Positions 26,330 to 34,342 are shown, numbered from the stretch's first letter. The stretch is DNA of 44,721 bases from UMGS1601 sp964617585 (GCA_964617585.1 CAZTXS010000011.1:1-44721); one strand, 5' to 3'. Program-made: numbers and translations. Notes: generated from the sequence alone by a model not told the origin.

Positions 26330-26346
26330 TCAGAATACAGTCAATG

Positions 26347-26378
26347 AGGACCATATCCCCTGCAGGGTATATGGTCCT
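26347..26378. promoter_or_regulatory. Strong palindromic hairpin upstream of the antiporter remnant
   Basis: AGGACCATAT pairs with ATATGGTCCT, enclosing CCCTGCAGGG. No T run follows, so it is not a normal terminator. It ends 12 nt before the GAGGAGGT ribosome site of the next gene. Confidence 0.5.
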
Positions 26379-26406
26379 ATGTGTAATCAAGAGGAGGTAA
26401 ACATTT

Positions 26407-27168
26407 ATGGCTAAGCTTTTAATAATCGGTGCAGTAATAGTAATTTTATGCGTGTTGTGCAGTAAATTTTCCAACAAAGCCGGAATACCCATTCTCTTGG
26501 TTTTTATCGGACTCGGAATGTTATTCGGCTCCGACGGACTTTTGAAAATTGAATTTTCCAACTACAAATTCGCAGGAGAAGTATGCTCTGTCGCCTTGAT
26601 TTTTATTATATTCTACGGCGGATTCGGAACAAAATGGAGCGAGGCCAAGCCAATAGCTGCAAAGGCGGCGCTGTTGTCAATTCTGTTTCAGGGAACTCTT
26701 CTGCCGTTCGTTTCAAGAAAGCTGAATATGATAGATAAGAACACAAATGTACTAAAAACCTTTAACGACTATTCCGAGGAAAACGAAATACAGTTCATAC
26801 GGCTGAAAATAAAAAGCGGAAGCCCGTGGATAAACGAACGTGTAAAAAATATTTCACTGCCTCCGGAAACGCTTCTTGTTATGGTTCAGCGGGGAGAAAA
26901 ATCTATTGCGCCGAGAGGAAACACCCAGATAAAAGAAAACGATAAGGTAATCCTTTGTGCAAAGGGCTGTCCGAACGACCAAAGCGTCAATCTAAAAGAA
27001 CGTACTATCGACAAAAATCATAAATGGTGCGGAAAATACATTTCCGAGCTTGAGCTTTCTGCCAAATCCGTCATAATGATAGTAATGAGAAACGGAAAAA
27101 CAATAATTCCTAACGGAAGACTTAAAATCTCCGAAGGAGACACAGTGGTGATAAATTCAGTAAAATAG
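26407..27168 (+). pseudogene. K+/H+ antiporter (CPA1, NhaP2/CvrA-like) with large internal deletion
   Basis: 253 residues; relatives usually have about 480-580. The N-terminal part has the first three membrane helices (about 4-18, 26-43, 57-72; GIPILLVFIGLGMLFGSDG is typical). At about residue 88 the text AAKAALLS runs straight into ILFQGTLLPFVSRKL, which is the end of the last helix in full-length relatives; the transport core between them, roughly 260-300 residues, is missing. The C-terminal cytosolic part is intact: two TrkA_C/RCK_C-like units at about 115-180 and 190-253. The frame stays open and the ribosome site (GAGGAGGT) is strong, so a small membrane-RCK_C protein could still be made, but ion exchange is unlikely. 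An assembly error is possible. Confidence 0.75.
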
Positions 27169-27173
27169 CTTTT

Positions 27174-27205
27174 ATCTCCGCTTTAAATTAAACGGAGATT
27201 TCTTC
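27174..27205 (+). terminator. Terminator after the antiporter remnant
   Basis: ATCTCCG pairs with CGGAGAT across an AT-rich loop of about 12 nt, followed by TTTCTTCT. Weak T run. Confidence 0.6.
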
Positions 27206-27282
27206 TAAAAATACATAAAACTACATTATTGAAAAGAAAAATAAAATAAATTCAATAAAAACATAAAAATTTATAAAACAGG

Positions 27283-27308
27283 TGAGACTTTCGGCGTTTT
27301 AATACGCT
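27283..27308 (+). promoter_or_regulatory. Possible ECF-type autoregulatory promoter
   Basis: TGAGAC, a 16-nt spacer, then CGCT, roughly like the TGAAAC/CGT pattern of ECF promoters, 35 nt before the sigma-factor start. Not strong on its own. Confidence 0.3.
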
Positions 27309-27342
27309 TATATAACAGTGCGGATAAAAGAGGAGGAAAGCT

Positions 27343-27894
27343 GTGGATAACGGTGCGGAATACTATTATCGGTTTCTTGACGGAGACAAAAGCGGTCTTG
27401 AGGAATTGGTAAAGCTATTTAACGACAATTTGATACTTTTTATAAACGGGTATGTGAAAGACTTGTCAGCGGCGGAAGATATAGCGGCGGATACATTCGC
27501 TGAACTGATCGTCAAACGCAGTCCTTATGTTGAAAAGTATTCTTTTAAAACATGGCTGTTCAGAATAGCCAGAAACAACTCTTTGGATTACATACGCAAA
27601 CACAAAAAACACATTAAAATTGAGCTTTCAGAAAACAATGCCGCCGAAGAAACCGCCTTAGAGCTGTCTGTTATAAAGGACGAACAGCAGACGGAGCTTC
27701 ATACGGCGATGAAAAAAATAAAAAAGGATTACTGCGACGTTTTGCATCTGGTTTACTTTGAAGGAATGACCTACAACCAGGCAGGGATAATACTTAAAAA
27801 GAACAGCAGACAAATAAAAAATCTTGTATTCAGGGCAAAGGGCGCTCTTAAAGAAGTTATGATAAAGGAGGGATTTCACTATGAGGAACTATAA
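27343..27894 (+). CDS. ECF-type RNA polymerase sigma factor
   Basis: 183 residues, GTG start with AGGAGG six nt before it. Region 2 at about 22-90 (LVKLFNDNLILFINGYVKDLSAAEDIAADTF; FKTWLFRIARNNSLDYIRKHKK) and region 4 at about 118-175 (LHTAMKKIKKDYCDVLHLVYFEGMTYNQAGIILKKNSRQIKNLVFRAKGAL). Directs RNA polymerase to its own set of promoters. The 3' end overlaps the next gene by 14 nt, which suggests coupled translation with a membrane partner that would hold the sigma factor inactive. Confidence 0.93.
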   Translation: MDNGAEYYYRFLDGDKSGLEELVKLFNDNLILFINGYVKDLSAAEDIAADTFAELIVKRSPYVEKYSFKTWLFRIARNNSLDYIRKHKKHIKIELSENNAAEETALELSVIKDEQQTELHTAMKKIKKDYCDVLHLVYFEGMTYNQAGIILKKNSRQIKNLVFRAKGALKEVMIKEGFHYEEL

Positions 27895-28945
27895 AGAACA
27901 ATCAGAAAAAATTCTTGAACTCGCCGGGCAAAAGAAAAAAGCCGCAGAAAAAAGAAAAAATATTCTTGTTACAGCTTCATCACTTGCCGCCTGCGCAGTA
28001 ATAGCAGTGTTCTGCACCTCTTTGTTTTCTGACAGTCAGCAATCCGAGCTTCCGGTTTCATATGCAACCGCAGCGTCTGAAACCAATATTGAAACCTCTG
28101 AAAAAGGAACTGATTCTAAAGCTTCAACCGCTAATAAAAACAAAACAACAGCGACAATCGCTTCCCGTACCACCGCCAAAGCAAAAACTACCGCCGCTAA
28201 AACTACGGAAGTAGTAATAACCCCGACAAAACCTACTGTTAAGAACACAACCGATTTTGAAAAATACCTATCCCTCAACGGCTTAATAGAAAATACCGAC
28301 GACGTAATAATTTACAATGGAAATTCCTATGTCAATACCTGCTCTGTAGACGCAGACGCAAACTCAAAGCAAACGCTTCTTAATCAGTTTCTAGAAAAAA
28401 CAAACGGCTCTCTTGATACGGAAGCTACCGATGAAATCACCTCGAATGTAAGCGGAAAGGTTTATTCCGTAAACGGTTATTCTGAGGACTTCAGGCTTTG
28501 CATATACGCAAAAGACAAATCGGCAGGAACAAGCAGTATCTTGATTTTTGATAATCTTCACAGCCTGAAAACTTCAGATATTAAATACGGTTCAGAGCTT
28601 TTTAACGATACCCTGCACATTGATACTAACCTGAACTTTATAAATTATTACAGCGGAAGCAATTTAAACATCGCGCCGTTTAATCAGGTAAATATTCTGA
28701 AAAAGATAGATGAAAAGGCTCAGAACACTTTGCTGCAAACTATAAACGACTCATATTTAATAGACAGCGATGAATATATATATGATGACGAAAGCAAAAG
28801 CGTAGTGCTTTATTTAACTATGACAGACCAAACCACGACTGAAATATATTTAACCGAAGGAGGATATATATTCTGCAGCGGATTATATTTTAAGACGGAC
28901 AGCAGCGCATTTTCTGAAATTTACAATATTCTGACCGGGGAATGA
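27881..28945 (+). CDS. Membrane protein, probable anti-sigma factor with extracellular domain
   Basis: 354 residues, with AAGGAGG upstream inside the sigma gene. Cytosolic N-terminus of about 26 residues rich in Lys/Glu, one helix at about 27-48 (ILVTASSLAACAVIAVFCTSLF), a Thr/Lys/Ala-rich extracellular linker at about 65-120, then about 230 residues outside the cell with no family I recognise. Function is inferred from the 14-nt overlap with the ECF sigma gene and from topology. The cytosolic part is shorter than classical anti-sigma domains, so it could instead be a signal receptor in the same switch. Followed by a terminator. Confidence 0.75.
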   Translation: MRNYKEQSEKILELAGQKKKAAEKRKNILVTASSLAACAVIAVFCTSLFSDSQQSELPVSYATAASETNIETSEKGTDSKASTANKNKTTATIASRTTAKAKTTAAKTTEVVITPTKPTVKNTTDFEKYLSLNGLIENTDDVIIYNGNSYVNTCSVDADANSKQTLLNQFLEKTNGSLDTEATDEITSNVSGKVYSVNGYSEDFRLCIYAKDKSAGTSSILIFDNLHSLKTSDIKYGSELFNDTLHIDTNLNFINYYSGSNLNIAPFNQVNILKKIDEKAQNTLLQTINDSYLIDSDEYIYDDESKSVVLYLTMTDQTTTEIYLTEGGYIFCSGLYFKTDSSAFSEIYNILTGE

Positions 28946-28964
28946 AACTAAAGCAAATATTACT

Positions 28965-28996
28965 GCCGTACTAATGATAGTGCGGCTTTGTTTTTT
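28965..28996 (+). terminator. Terminator of the sigma/anti-sigma operon
   Basis: GCCGTACTA pairs with TAGTGCGGC (one T-G pair), a 3-4-nt loop, then TTTG and six T. Confidence 0.82.
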
Positions 28997-29057
28997 AATA
29001 TATGAGCTTTTTCTGCTAATAATAAATAATACAATATTATTTATACGGAGGATTATT

Positions 29058-30368
29058 ATGAACTCTATATGGCACGAAGGCGTAAACTTTTCATCGTTTC
29101 CGACCCTTCAGGGTAACGAAAAAACAGACGTCCTTGTTATCGGCGGAGGTCTTGCGGGAATTTTATGCGCATATTTTCTAAAACAAAAGGGAATAAACTG
29201 TATTCTTGCAGAAGGTTCGGAAATATGCTCCGGAACTACAGCTAACACCACGGCGAAAATAACCTCTCAGCACAGTCTGATTTATAACAGGATTTATAAA
29301 AAGTACGGCGCAGAAAAAGCCTCTATGTATCTTAAAGCGAATCAGAAAGCTTTGCGGGAATATAAAAAGCTCTGCGAAAACATCGACTGCGATTATGAAA
29401 CAAAGAATAACTATGTCTATTCTCTTGACGACGGAGCCGCTTTGGAAAAAGAAATCAAAACGCTCTTTCGTCTGGGGTTTAAAGCAGATTTTGTACGGGA
29501 GCTTCCGCTTCCGTTTAAAACGGCCGGAGCGGTTGAATTTAAAAATCAGGCTCAGTTTAACCCTTTAAAATTCACAGCAGAGCTTTGCAAATACCTTAAA
29601 ATATACAAAAACACCTTTATCCGTGAGATAAAGGACAACCGTGCAATTACAGACAAAGGTGAAATAACCGCCGATAATATAATTGTCGCCACGCATTTTC
29701 CTTTTATGAATAAGCACGGAAGCTATTTTCTCAAGCTATATCAGCACCGCTCTTATGTTCTGGCGCTCGACAACGCTCCTCAGCTTAACGGAATGTACGT
29801 CGATGAAAACAAAACGGGTATGTCTTTCAGAAACTATAAGAATTTTCTTATATTGGGCGGCGGTTCTCACCGCACGGGAAAAAAGGGCGGAAACCGGACA
29901 GAGCTTAGAAAAGCCGCTTCAAAATTTTATCCTGAAGCAAGAGAAAAATTTCACTGGGCGGCTCAGGATTGCATGAGCTTAGATGGGATTCCTTATATCG
30001 GACATTATTCAAGCCGTCTGAAAAACATATACGTTGCTTCGGGCTTCAATAAATGGGGAATATCCTCCTCTATGGTTTCCGCAATGCTTTTAAGCGAAAT
30101 GATTTCAGGAAGAAAGCCCGATTACGCCGAGGTTTTTTCTCCGTCAAGGAATATCATAACCCCTCAGCTTGCAGTAAACGGATTTGAAGCTGTAACAAAC
30201 CTGCTTACGCCGTCTACCAAACGCTGTCCTCACCTCGGCTGTGCGCTGAAATGGAATCAGGTTGAACATTCCTGGGACTGTCCCTGTCACGGTTCAAGAT
30301 TTTCAGAAAACGGGAAACTATATGAAAACCCCTCGACAGGAAATATAAAAATAAAAAAAAGAAGATAA
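29058..30368 (+). CDS. FAD-dependent oxidoreductase with C-terminal Rieske [2Fe-2S] domain
   Basis: 436 residues from the ATG at 29058 (GGAGG eight nt upstream); the frame stays open upstream, but those codons fall in the preceding terminator. DAO-type fold: DVLVIGGGLAGILCAYFLKQKG (FAD dinucleotide-binding, about 22-43), TANTTAKITSQH, and the FAD/C-terminal part YIGHYSSRLKNIYVASGFNKWGISSS. Rieske domain at about 385-436 with C390-P-H392 and C408-P-C-H411. This fusion is widespread in Bacilli and Clostridia; substrate unknown. It probably oxidises an amine or small acid and hands electrons to the Rieske centre. Stands alone between terminators. Confidence 0.92.
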   Translation: MNSIWHEGVNFSSFPTLQGNEKTDVLVIGGGLAGILCAYFLKQKGINCILAEGSEICSGTTANTTAKITSQHSLIYNRIYKKYGAEKASMYLKANQKALREYKKLCENIDCDYETKNNYVYSLDDGAALEKEIKTLFRLGFKADFVRELPLPFKTAGAVEFKNQAQFNPLKFTAELCKYLKIYKNTFIREIKDNRAITDKGEITADNIIVATHFPFMNKHGSYFLKLYQHRSYVLALDNAPQLNGMYVDENKTGMSFRNYKNFLILGGGSHRTGKKGGNRTELRKAASKFYPEAREKFHWAAQDCMSLDGIPYIGHYSSRLKNIYVASGFNKWGISSSMVSAMLLSEMISGRKPDYAEVFSPSRNIITPQLAVNGFEAVTNLLTPSTKRCPHLGCALKWNQVEHSWDCPCHGSRFSENGKLYENPSTGNIKIKKRR

Positions 30369-30371
30369 CAA

Positions 30372-30415
30372 AAAGCCATACAACCCTCAACAGGGAAAGT
30401 ATGGCTTAAGTTTTT
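30372..30415. terminator. Bidirectional terminator between convergent genes
   Basis: AAGCCATAC pairs with GTATGGCTT around an inner CCCT/AGGG, with T runs on both sides. It serves the oxidoreductase (plus) and the membrane protein (minus). Confidence 0.85.
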
Positions 30416-30416
30416 A

Positions 30417-31220
30417 TTAAATTTTCTGAGAAGCTTTTCTTTTCTGCTTCTGAGTTTTTTTATTCAGCTTAAACTCTTCATATTGCCTTTTCAACTCCAT
30501 CAACGCTTCATGATGCTTTTTAGAACCGGCGTTCGGATTTCTTTTAAGCATTGCGAAATCCTTAGCTTTTAAATTAATCAACCTCTGACGGCGGCGGCGT
30601 TTTCTTTCATCAGCTCTTTCTTCAAGCACAAAAATTTTTTCACCGACGGCTTTTTTAGCATTTTCCCTCGCCTTATCGATTGCCTGAATAACCTGCGCCA
30701 TATTGACTGCGTCGCGGACGGAAATAACCGTATCTGATATAAATAAAACGGTTAATAAAATTACAATTACAATAAAAAGAGTATAATGTTTATTCTCAAA
30801 AGCTAAAACATATTTAGAAACAAACGGATCGACAAACTTAACCAAAAGAACCGTGAGCAATCCCCAGAACAAAGAAGAACTCAAACAGATAACTCCTTTG
30901 AAATTAAGCTTTTGCTTGCTGTAATCCCAATATCTGACCTTAAAGAGTTTTTCCATCAAAAGCCCGGTTAAAAGCTCCAGCAGTGTAGCAGAAACCGAAC
31001 CTGCAATAAACGTCAGGATTATACTGTACTGAAACGGAAGTGAAGAATGAAGCATAATCACAGCACCGAAACCGTATATCGGCAGAAGCGGCATATGTAA
31101 AAATCCTCTGTTTACAAGTTTTCTTTTAGTAATTCCTACATAAAATACTTCCCAGCACCAACCGATAAAACAATAGGCAAAGAAAAATGCCGTCCATTCT
31201 ATAAAAGAATAAGAATACAT
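30417..31220 (-). CDS. Membrane protein of the putative ABC-transporter CmpB type (PF06541-like)
   Basis: 267 residues. Four or five hydrophobic helices (about 8-24, 43-60, 64-90, 108-128, 140-163) with family landmarks FIGWCWEVFY, RGFLHMPLLPIYGFGA, LLELLTGLLMEKLF and RYWDYS. The C-terminal 90 residues are cytosolic, highly basic and probably coiled (ERKRRRRQRLINLK...). The family name implies transport, but no ATPase partner is present and no function is established that I know of. It lies 23 nt downstream of fabD on the same strand, so may be co-transcribed. Confidence 0.82.
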   Translation of the reverse strand: MYSYSFIEWTAFFFAYCFIGWCWEVFYVGITKRKLVNRGFLHMPLLPIYGFGAVIMLHSSLPFQYSIILTFIAGSVSATLLELLTGLLMEKLFKVRYWDYSKQKLNFKGVICLSSSLFWGLLTVLLVKFVDPFVSKYVLAFENKHYTLFIVIVILLTVLFISDTVISVRDAVNMAQVIQAIDKARENAKKAVGEKIFVLEERADERKRRRRQRLINLKAKDFAMLKRNPNAGSKKHHEALMELKRQYEEFKLNKKTQKQKRKASQKI

Positions 31221-31243
31221 TATTATTTTTACCCCTTAAAGGA

Positions 31244-32170
31244 CTAAGAATTTATTTTCTCAAGCGTCTTTTCCAACGTCTTAATATTTTCAACATTTGC
31301 AAACTCAACGCCGTTTAAAGTCTTTCTGACAAGTCCCGTCAAAACCCTGTTAGGTCCGAGTTCTATGTATGTATCAAATCCTGCTTCCTTAAGCGAATGA
31401 AGCTCGGAAGTGAACTTAACGGGAGAAACTATATGCTTTGACAAAAGTTCCGGCATATCTGAAAATTCATCAAGCTTTCCGCCGAGAACATTGCTGTAAA
31501 AATCAACTGACGGAGCTTTGAATTCAACGTCTTTTATCGCTTCTTTGAATTCATCTGCGGCAGGCTGCATAAGCTTTGAGTGAAAAGCTGATACAACGTT
31601 AAGCTTCATTGCTCTCGCTTTCTTTTCGGTGAACGCCTCAATAGCCTTGTCAACCGCTTCGGCTTCACCTGCGATTACAGTCTGAACTGAAGAATTATAA
31701 TTTACGGGAACAACATATCCCTCAATCGTTTCGCATACCTCTTCAACCTCCTGCGCCGTAGGTCCTATAATTGCGCACATTGCCCCGTCCGAGCTTTCAG
31801 CCGCCTTCTGCATTGCTTCGGCTCTTGCCTTAATCACTTTAAAGCCGTCCTCCATGCTCAGCATACCCGAGCATACCATAGCGGCGTATTCGCCGAGAGA
31901 ATGTCCCGCAACAGCTTCACAGCTTATGCCGTTTGCTTTCATCGCCTCTAAAGCGCAAAGCGAAGCCGCCATAATCGCAGGCTGCGAAACCGAGGTTCTG
32001 TTAAGCTCCGATTCAGGACCTTCAAAAACCGTCTTTGCCAAGTCGTAGCCCAAAACCCTCTGAGCAGTTTCAAAAACAGCACGTGCACCTTCATAATTGT
32101 CGCAAAGCTCTTTCGCCATACCTACATACTGCGAACCCTGTCCCGAAAACATAAATACATTTTTAGACAT
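31244..32170 (-). CDS. fabD: Malonyl-CoA:ACP transacylase
   Basis: 308 residues, normal length. Loads malonyl groups from CoA onto ACP for fatty-acid synthesis; cytosolic. FSGQGSQYVGM at 8-18, nucleophile S91 in AGHSLGEYAA, the QTVIAG strand, and catalytic H197 in SAFHSKLM. AAGGAG eight nt before the ATG. It is divergent from the fabH operon rather than inside it, sharing a short control region with it, and this is the only fabD in the window. Confidence 0.97.
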   Translation of the reverse strand: MSKNVFMFSGQGSQYVGMAKELCDNYEGARAVFETAQRVLGYDLAKTVFEGPESELNRTSVSQPAIMAASLCALEAMKANGISCEAVAGHSLGEYAAMVCSGMLSMEDGFKVIKARAEAMQKAAESSDGAMCAIIGPTAQEVEEVCETIEGYVVPVNYNSSVQTVIAGEAEAVDKAIEAFTEKKARAMKLNVVSAFHSKLMQPAADEFKEAIKDVEFKAPSVDFYSNVLGGKLDEFSDMPELLSKHIVSPVKFTSELHSLKEAGFDTYIELGPNRVLTGLVRKTLNGVEFANVENIKTLEKTLEKINS

Positions 32171-32190
32171 AATATTACTCCTTATCTCAA

Positions 32191-32219
32191 TATAAAATAA
32201 TCAATGCGCTTGTTATCAA
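32191..32219 (-). promoter_or_regulatory. fabD: Promoter for fabD
   Basis: Minus strand TTGATA, a 17-nt spacer, TTTATA. Its -35 end lies 10 nt from the -35 of the opposing fabH promoter, so one bound regulator could block both. Confidence 0.55.
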
Positions 32220-32229
32220 TAAATAAATG

Positions 32230-32258
32230 TTGACCTTTTAAATCAAAAATAGTATAAT
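32230..32258 (+). promoter_or_regulatory. Promoter for the fabH-accA operon
   Basis: TTGACC, a 17-nt spacer, TATAAT. The spacer holds an AT-rich partial inverted repeat (TTTTAAATCAAAA). On the other strand this includes TTTGATT, half of a FabT-type (MarR family) fatty-acid operator; the second half is poor. No FapR-type site was seen. Confidence 0.7.
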
Positions 32259-32329
32259 ATAAATGTTATACAAACAGAATTATATCATTTTTTTATAAAT
32301 TTTTCAATATGAAAGAGAGAGGAATTTTT

Positions 32330-33325
32330 ATGACCGGTGTGAAAATCCTTGGCGCAGGAAAGTATGTTCCCGAGCTTGTTGTAACAAACGAAATGATGTC
32401 TGAAATAGTTGAAACAAACGATGAATGGATAAGAACAAGAACAGGCATTAAAACAAGACATATCACAAACGGCGAACCAACGTATCACTTAGGAGCTATG
32501 GCGGCTGAAGAAGCTTTAAAAAACTCCGGAATAAAGCCTGAGGACATAGGACTTATAATAGTATCAACCATAACGAACGATTTTACAACTCCGTCTGCTT
32601 CCTGCCTTATTCAGAGAGAGATCGGGGCAATCGGTTCAATGGCGATAGACGTCAACTGCGCCTGCTCAGGATTCGTTTATTCCTTTGATATGGCTAAAAG
32701 ATACCTTCAGACTGATGATGATTTAAAATACGCTTTAGTTATCTCCGCTGAAGAGCTTTCTAAAATCACCGACTATACCGACCGTTCTACCTGCGTTCTG
32801 TTCGGTGACGGCGCTGCCGCAATTGTTTTGGAAAAATGCGAAGATTCTATATACGCAGAATATCTCGGAGCGGACGGCTCCGGAGCGGAATACCTTCTCG
32901 CAAGAAGCTATGTTTCCGACACTCCTTTCACAACCAATCATGATAAGTTCGATGATAAAATGCCCGATGGGGTAAGTCATTATCTGTATCAAAACGGCAA
33001 AGAGGTTTATAAATTTGCAACTAAAACCCTGCCTGCCGCTGTAAATAAAGCCTGTGAAAAAGCCGGAATCTCACCTGACGAGCTTAAGGTTATTATTCCT
33101 CATCAGGCAAATGTGAGAATCATTGAAACCGCCGCTAAAAACTTAGGGCTTTCCATGGACAAGTTTTATCTTAATCTTGACAGCCACGGAAACACATCCA
33201 GCGCTTCTATTCCTCTTGCTCTTTACGACGCAATTAAAGAAGGCAAGCTGAACAGAGGGGATAAAGCCTGCTTTGTCGGTTTCGGAGCAGGGCTTACCTA
33301 CGGCGGAGTGGTTTTTGAATATTAA
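32330..33325 (+). CDS. fabH: 3-oxoacyl-ACP synthase III
   Basis: 331 residues from the ATG at 32330 (MTGVKILGAG), preceded by GAGAGAGG; an in-frame ATG at 32309 overlaps that site and adds an atypical MKERGIF. Catalyses the first condensation of acyl-CoA with malonyl-ACP. Triad: C112 (NCACSGF), H258 (IPHQAN) and N288 (SHGNTSS). First gene of the fatty-acid operon, about 65 nt after its promoter. In Gram-positive species FabH selects the starter unit and so sets straight or branched chains; which one cannot be told here. Confidence 0.96.
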   Translation: MTGVKILGAGKYVPELVVTNEMMSEIVETNDEWIRTRTGIKTRHITNGEPTYHLGAMAAEEALKNSGIKPEDIGLIIVSTITNDFTTPSASCLIQREIGAIGSMAIDVNCACSGFVYSFDMAKRYLQTDDDLKYALVISAEELSKITDYTDRSTCVLFGDGAAAIVLEKCEDSIYAEYLGADGSGAEYLLARSYVSDTPFTTNHDKFDDKMPDGVSHYLYQNGKEVYKFATKTLPAAVNKACEKAGISPDELKVIIPHQANVRIIETAAKNLGLSMDKFYLNLDSHGNTSSASIPLALYDAIKEGKLNRGDKACFVGFGAGLTYGGVVFEY

Positions 33326-33344
33326 TAACCTGATATAAGACAGA

Positions 33345-33385
33345 AAGGAGGACATATTTCCTTGGGATAGGAATATGGTCGCAGT
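33345..33385 (+). promoter_or_regulatory. Ribosome site separated from the fabK start by a hairpin
   Basis: AAGGAGG at 33345-33351 lies 34 nt before the ATG. A hairpin CATATTTCC (33353-33361) with GGAATATG (33370-33377, one bulge) fills the gap, leaving 8 nt before the ATG. A four-codon frame (ATG at 33375) ends in a TGA overlapping the fabK ATG. Confidence 0.6.
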
Positions 33386-34315
33386 ATGAAAACTGAAATT
33401 ACAGAGCTTTTAGGAATTGAATATCCTATATTTCAAGGCGGTATGGCTTGGGTTGCCGAGTCAACACTGGCTTCCGCAGTAACAAACGCAGGAGGCTTAG
33501 GGCTTATTGCAGGCGGTTCAGCTCCGATAGAATATTTAAGGGATCAGATAAGAAAAACCAAAGCCGCAGTCGGCGGCAAGCCGTTCGGCGTGAACATTAT
33601 GCTTATGTCGCCGAACGCTGAAGATCTGGCTAAGCTTGTTATCGAGGAGGAAGTTCCTGTAGTAACGACAGGAGCCGGAAATCCGGGCAAGTTCATGGAA
33701 GCTTGGAAAGAAGCCGGAATTAAGGTTATTCCGGTTGTGCCGTCGGTCGCTTTAGCCAGAAGAATGGAGCGTATGGGCGCTGCCGCAGTCATAGCCGAGG
33801 GTACCGAATCGGGCGGTCACATAGGTGAAAACACTACCATGTGCCTTGTTCCGCAGGTTGTCGACGCTGTAGACATTCCTGTTATCGCCGCAGGCGGAAT
33901 AGCGGACGGCAGAGGAATTGCAGCTTCAATGATGCTTGGCGCTCAAGGCGTTCAGCTGGGAACTCGTTTCCTCGCTTCTGAAGAATGTCAGATTCATCAA
34001 ACCTATAAAGAACTCGTGATAAAAGCAAAGGATACGGACAGTATTGTTACGGGACGTACAACGGGACATCCTTGCAGAAACGTTAAAACAAAGTTTTCTA
34101 AAAAGCTTGTATCCGGCGAAAAGGACGGAAGCCTGACTCCTGACAAGTTTGAAGAAATCACCTTAGGCTCGCTTAGAAAAGCCGTTCAGGACGGGAACAT
34201 AGAAGAAGGCTCTTTCCTCTGCGGAGCGATAGCGGGCATGATAAAAGATATAAAGCCCTGCAAGGATATAATAAAAGAAATGTTTGATCAGGCTGAAAAG
34301 CTTTTAAGTATATAA
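33386..34315 (+). CDS. fabK: Enoyl-ACP reductase II (FMN-dependent)
   Basis: 309 residues. Reduces trans-2-enoyl-ACP, the last step of each elongation cycle, using FMN; same fold as nitronate monooxygenases. Landmarks: IEYPIFQGGMAWVA, NAGGLGLIAGG, GVNIMLMSPN, PVVTTGAGNPG, EGTESGGHIG (catalytic His region), IPVIAAGGIADGRG and GVQLGTRFLASEE. The context inside a fab operon supports FabK over a nitronate enzyme. No fabI or fabL gene is seen in the window. Unusual leader (see separate entry). Confidence 0.96.
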   Translation: MKTEITELLGIEYPIFQGGMAWVAESTLASAVTNAGGLGLIAGGSAPIEYLRDQIRKTKAAVGGKPFGVNIMLMSPNAEDLAKLVIEEEVPVVTTGAGNPGKFMEAWKEAGIKVIPVVPSVALARRMERMGAAAVIAEGTESGGHIGENTTMCLVPQVVDAVDIPVIAAGGIADGRGIAASMMLGAQGVQLGTRFLASEECQIHQTYKELVIKAKDTDSIVTGRTTGHPCRNVKTKFSKKLVSGEKDGSLTPDKFEEITLGSLRKAVQDGNIEEGSFLCGAIAGMIKDIKPCKDIIKEMFDQAEKLLSI

Positions 34316-34342
34316 GCTTTATAAAAAAGACAGAAGGGAAGA

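Noticed and set aside
32230..32260. FapR operator in the fab promoter
   Set aside because: No match to the TTAGTACC-type palindrome; only an AT-rich FabT-like half-site is present.
33386..34315. Nitronate monooxygenase instead of FabK
   Set aside because: Same fold, but its place inside a complete fab/acc operon and its FabK-like N-terminus favour enoyl-ACP reductase.
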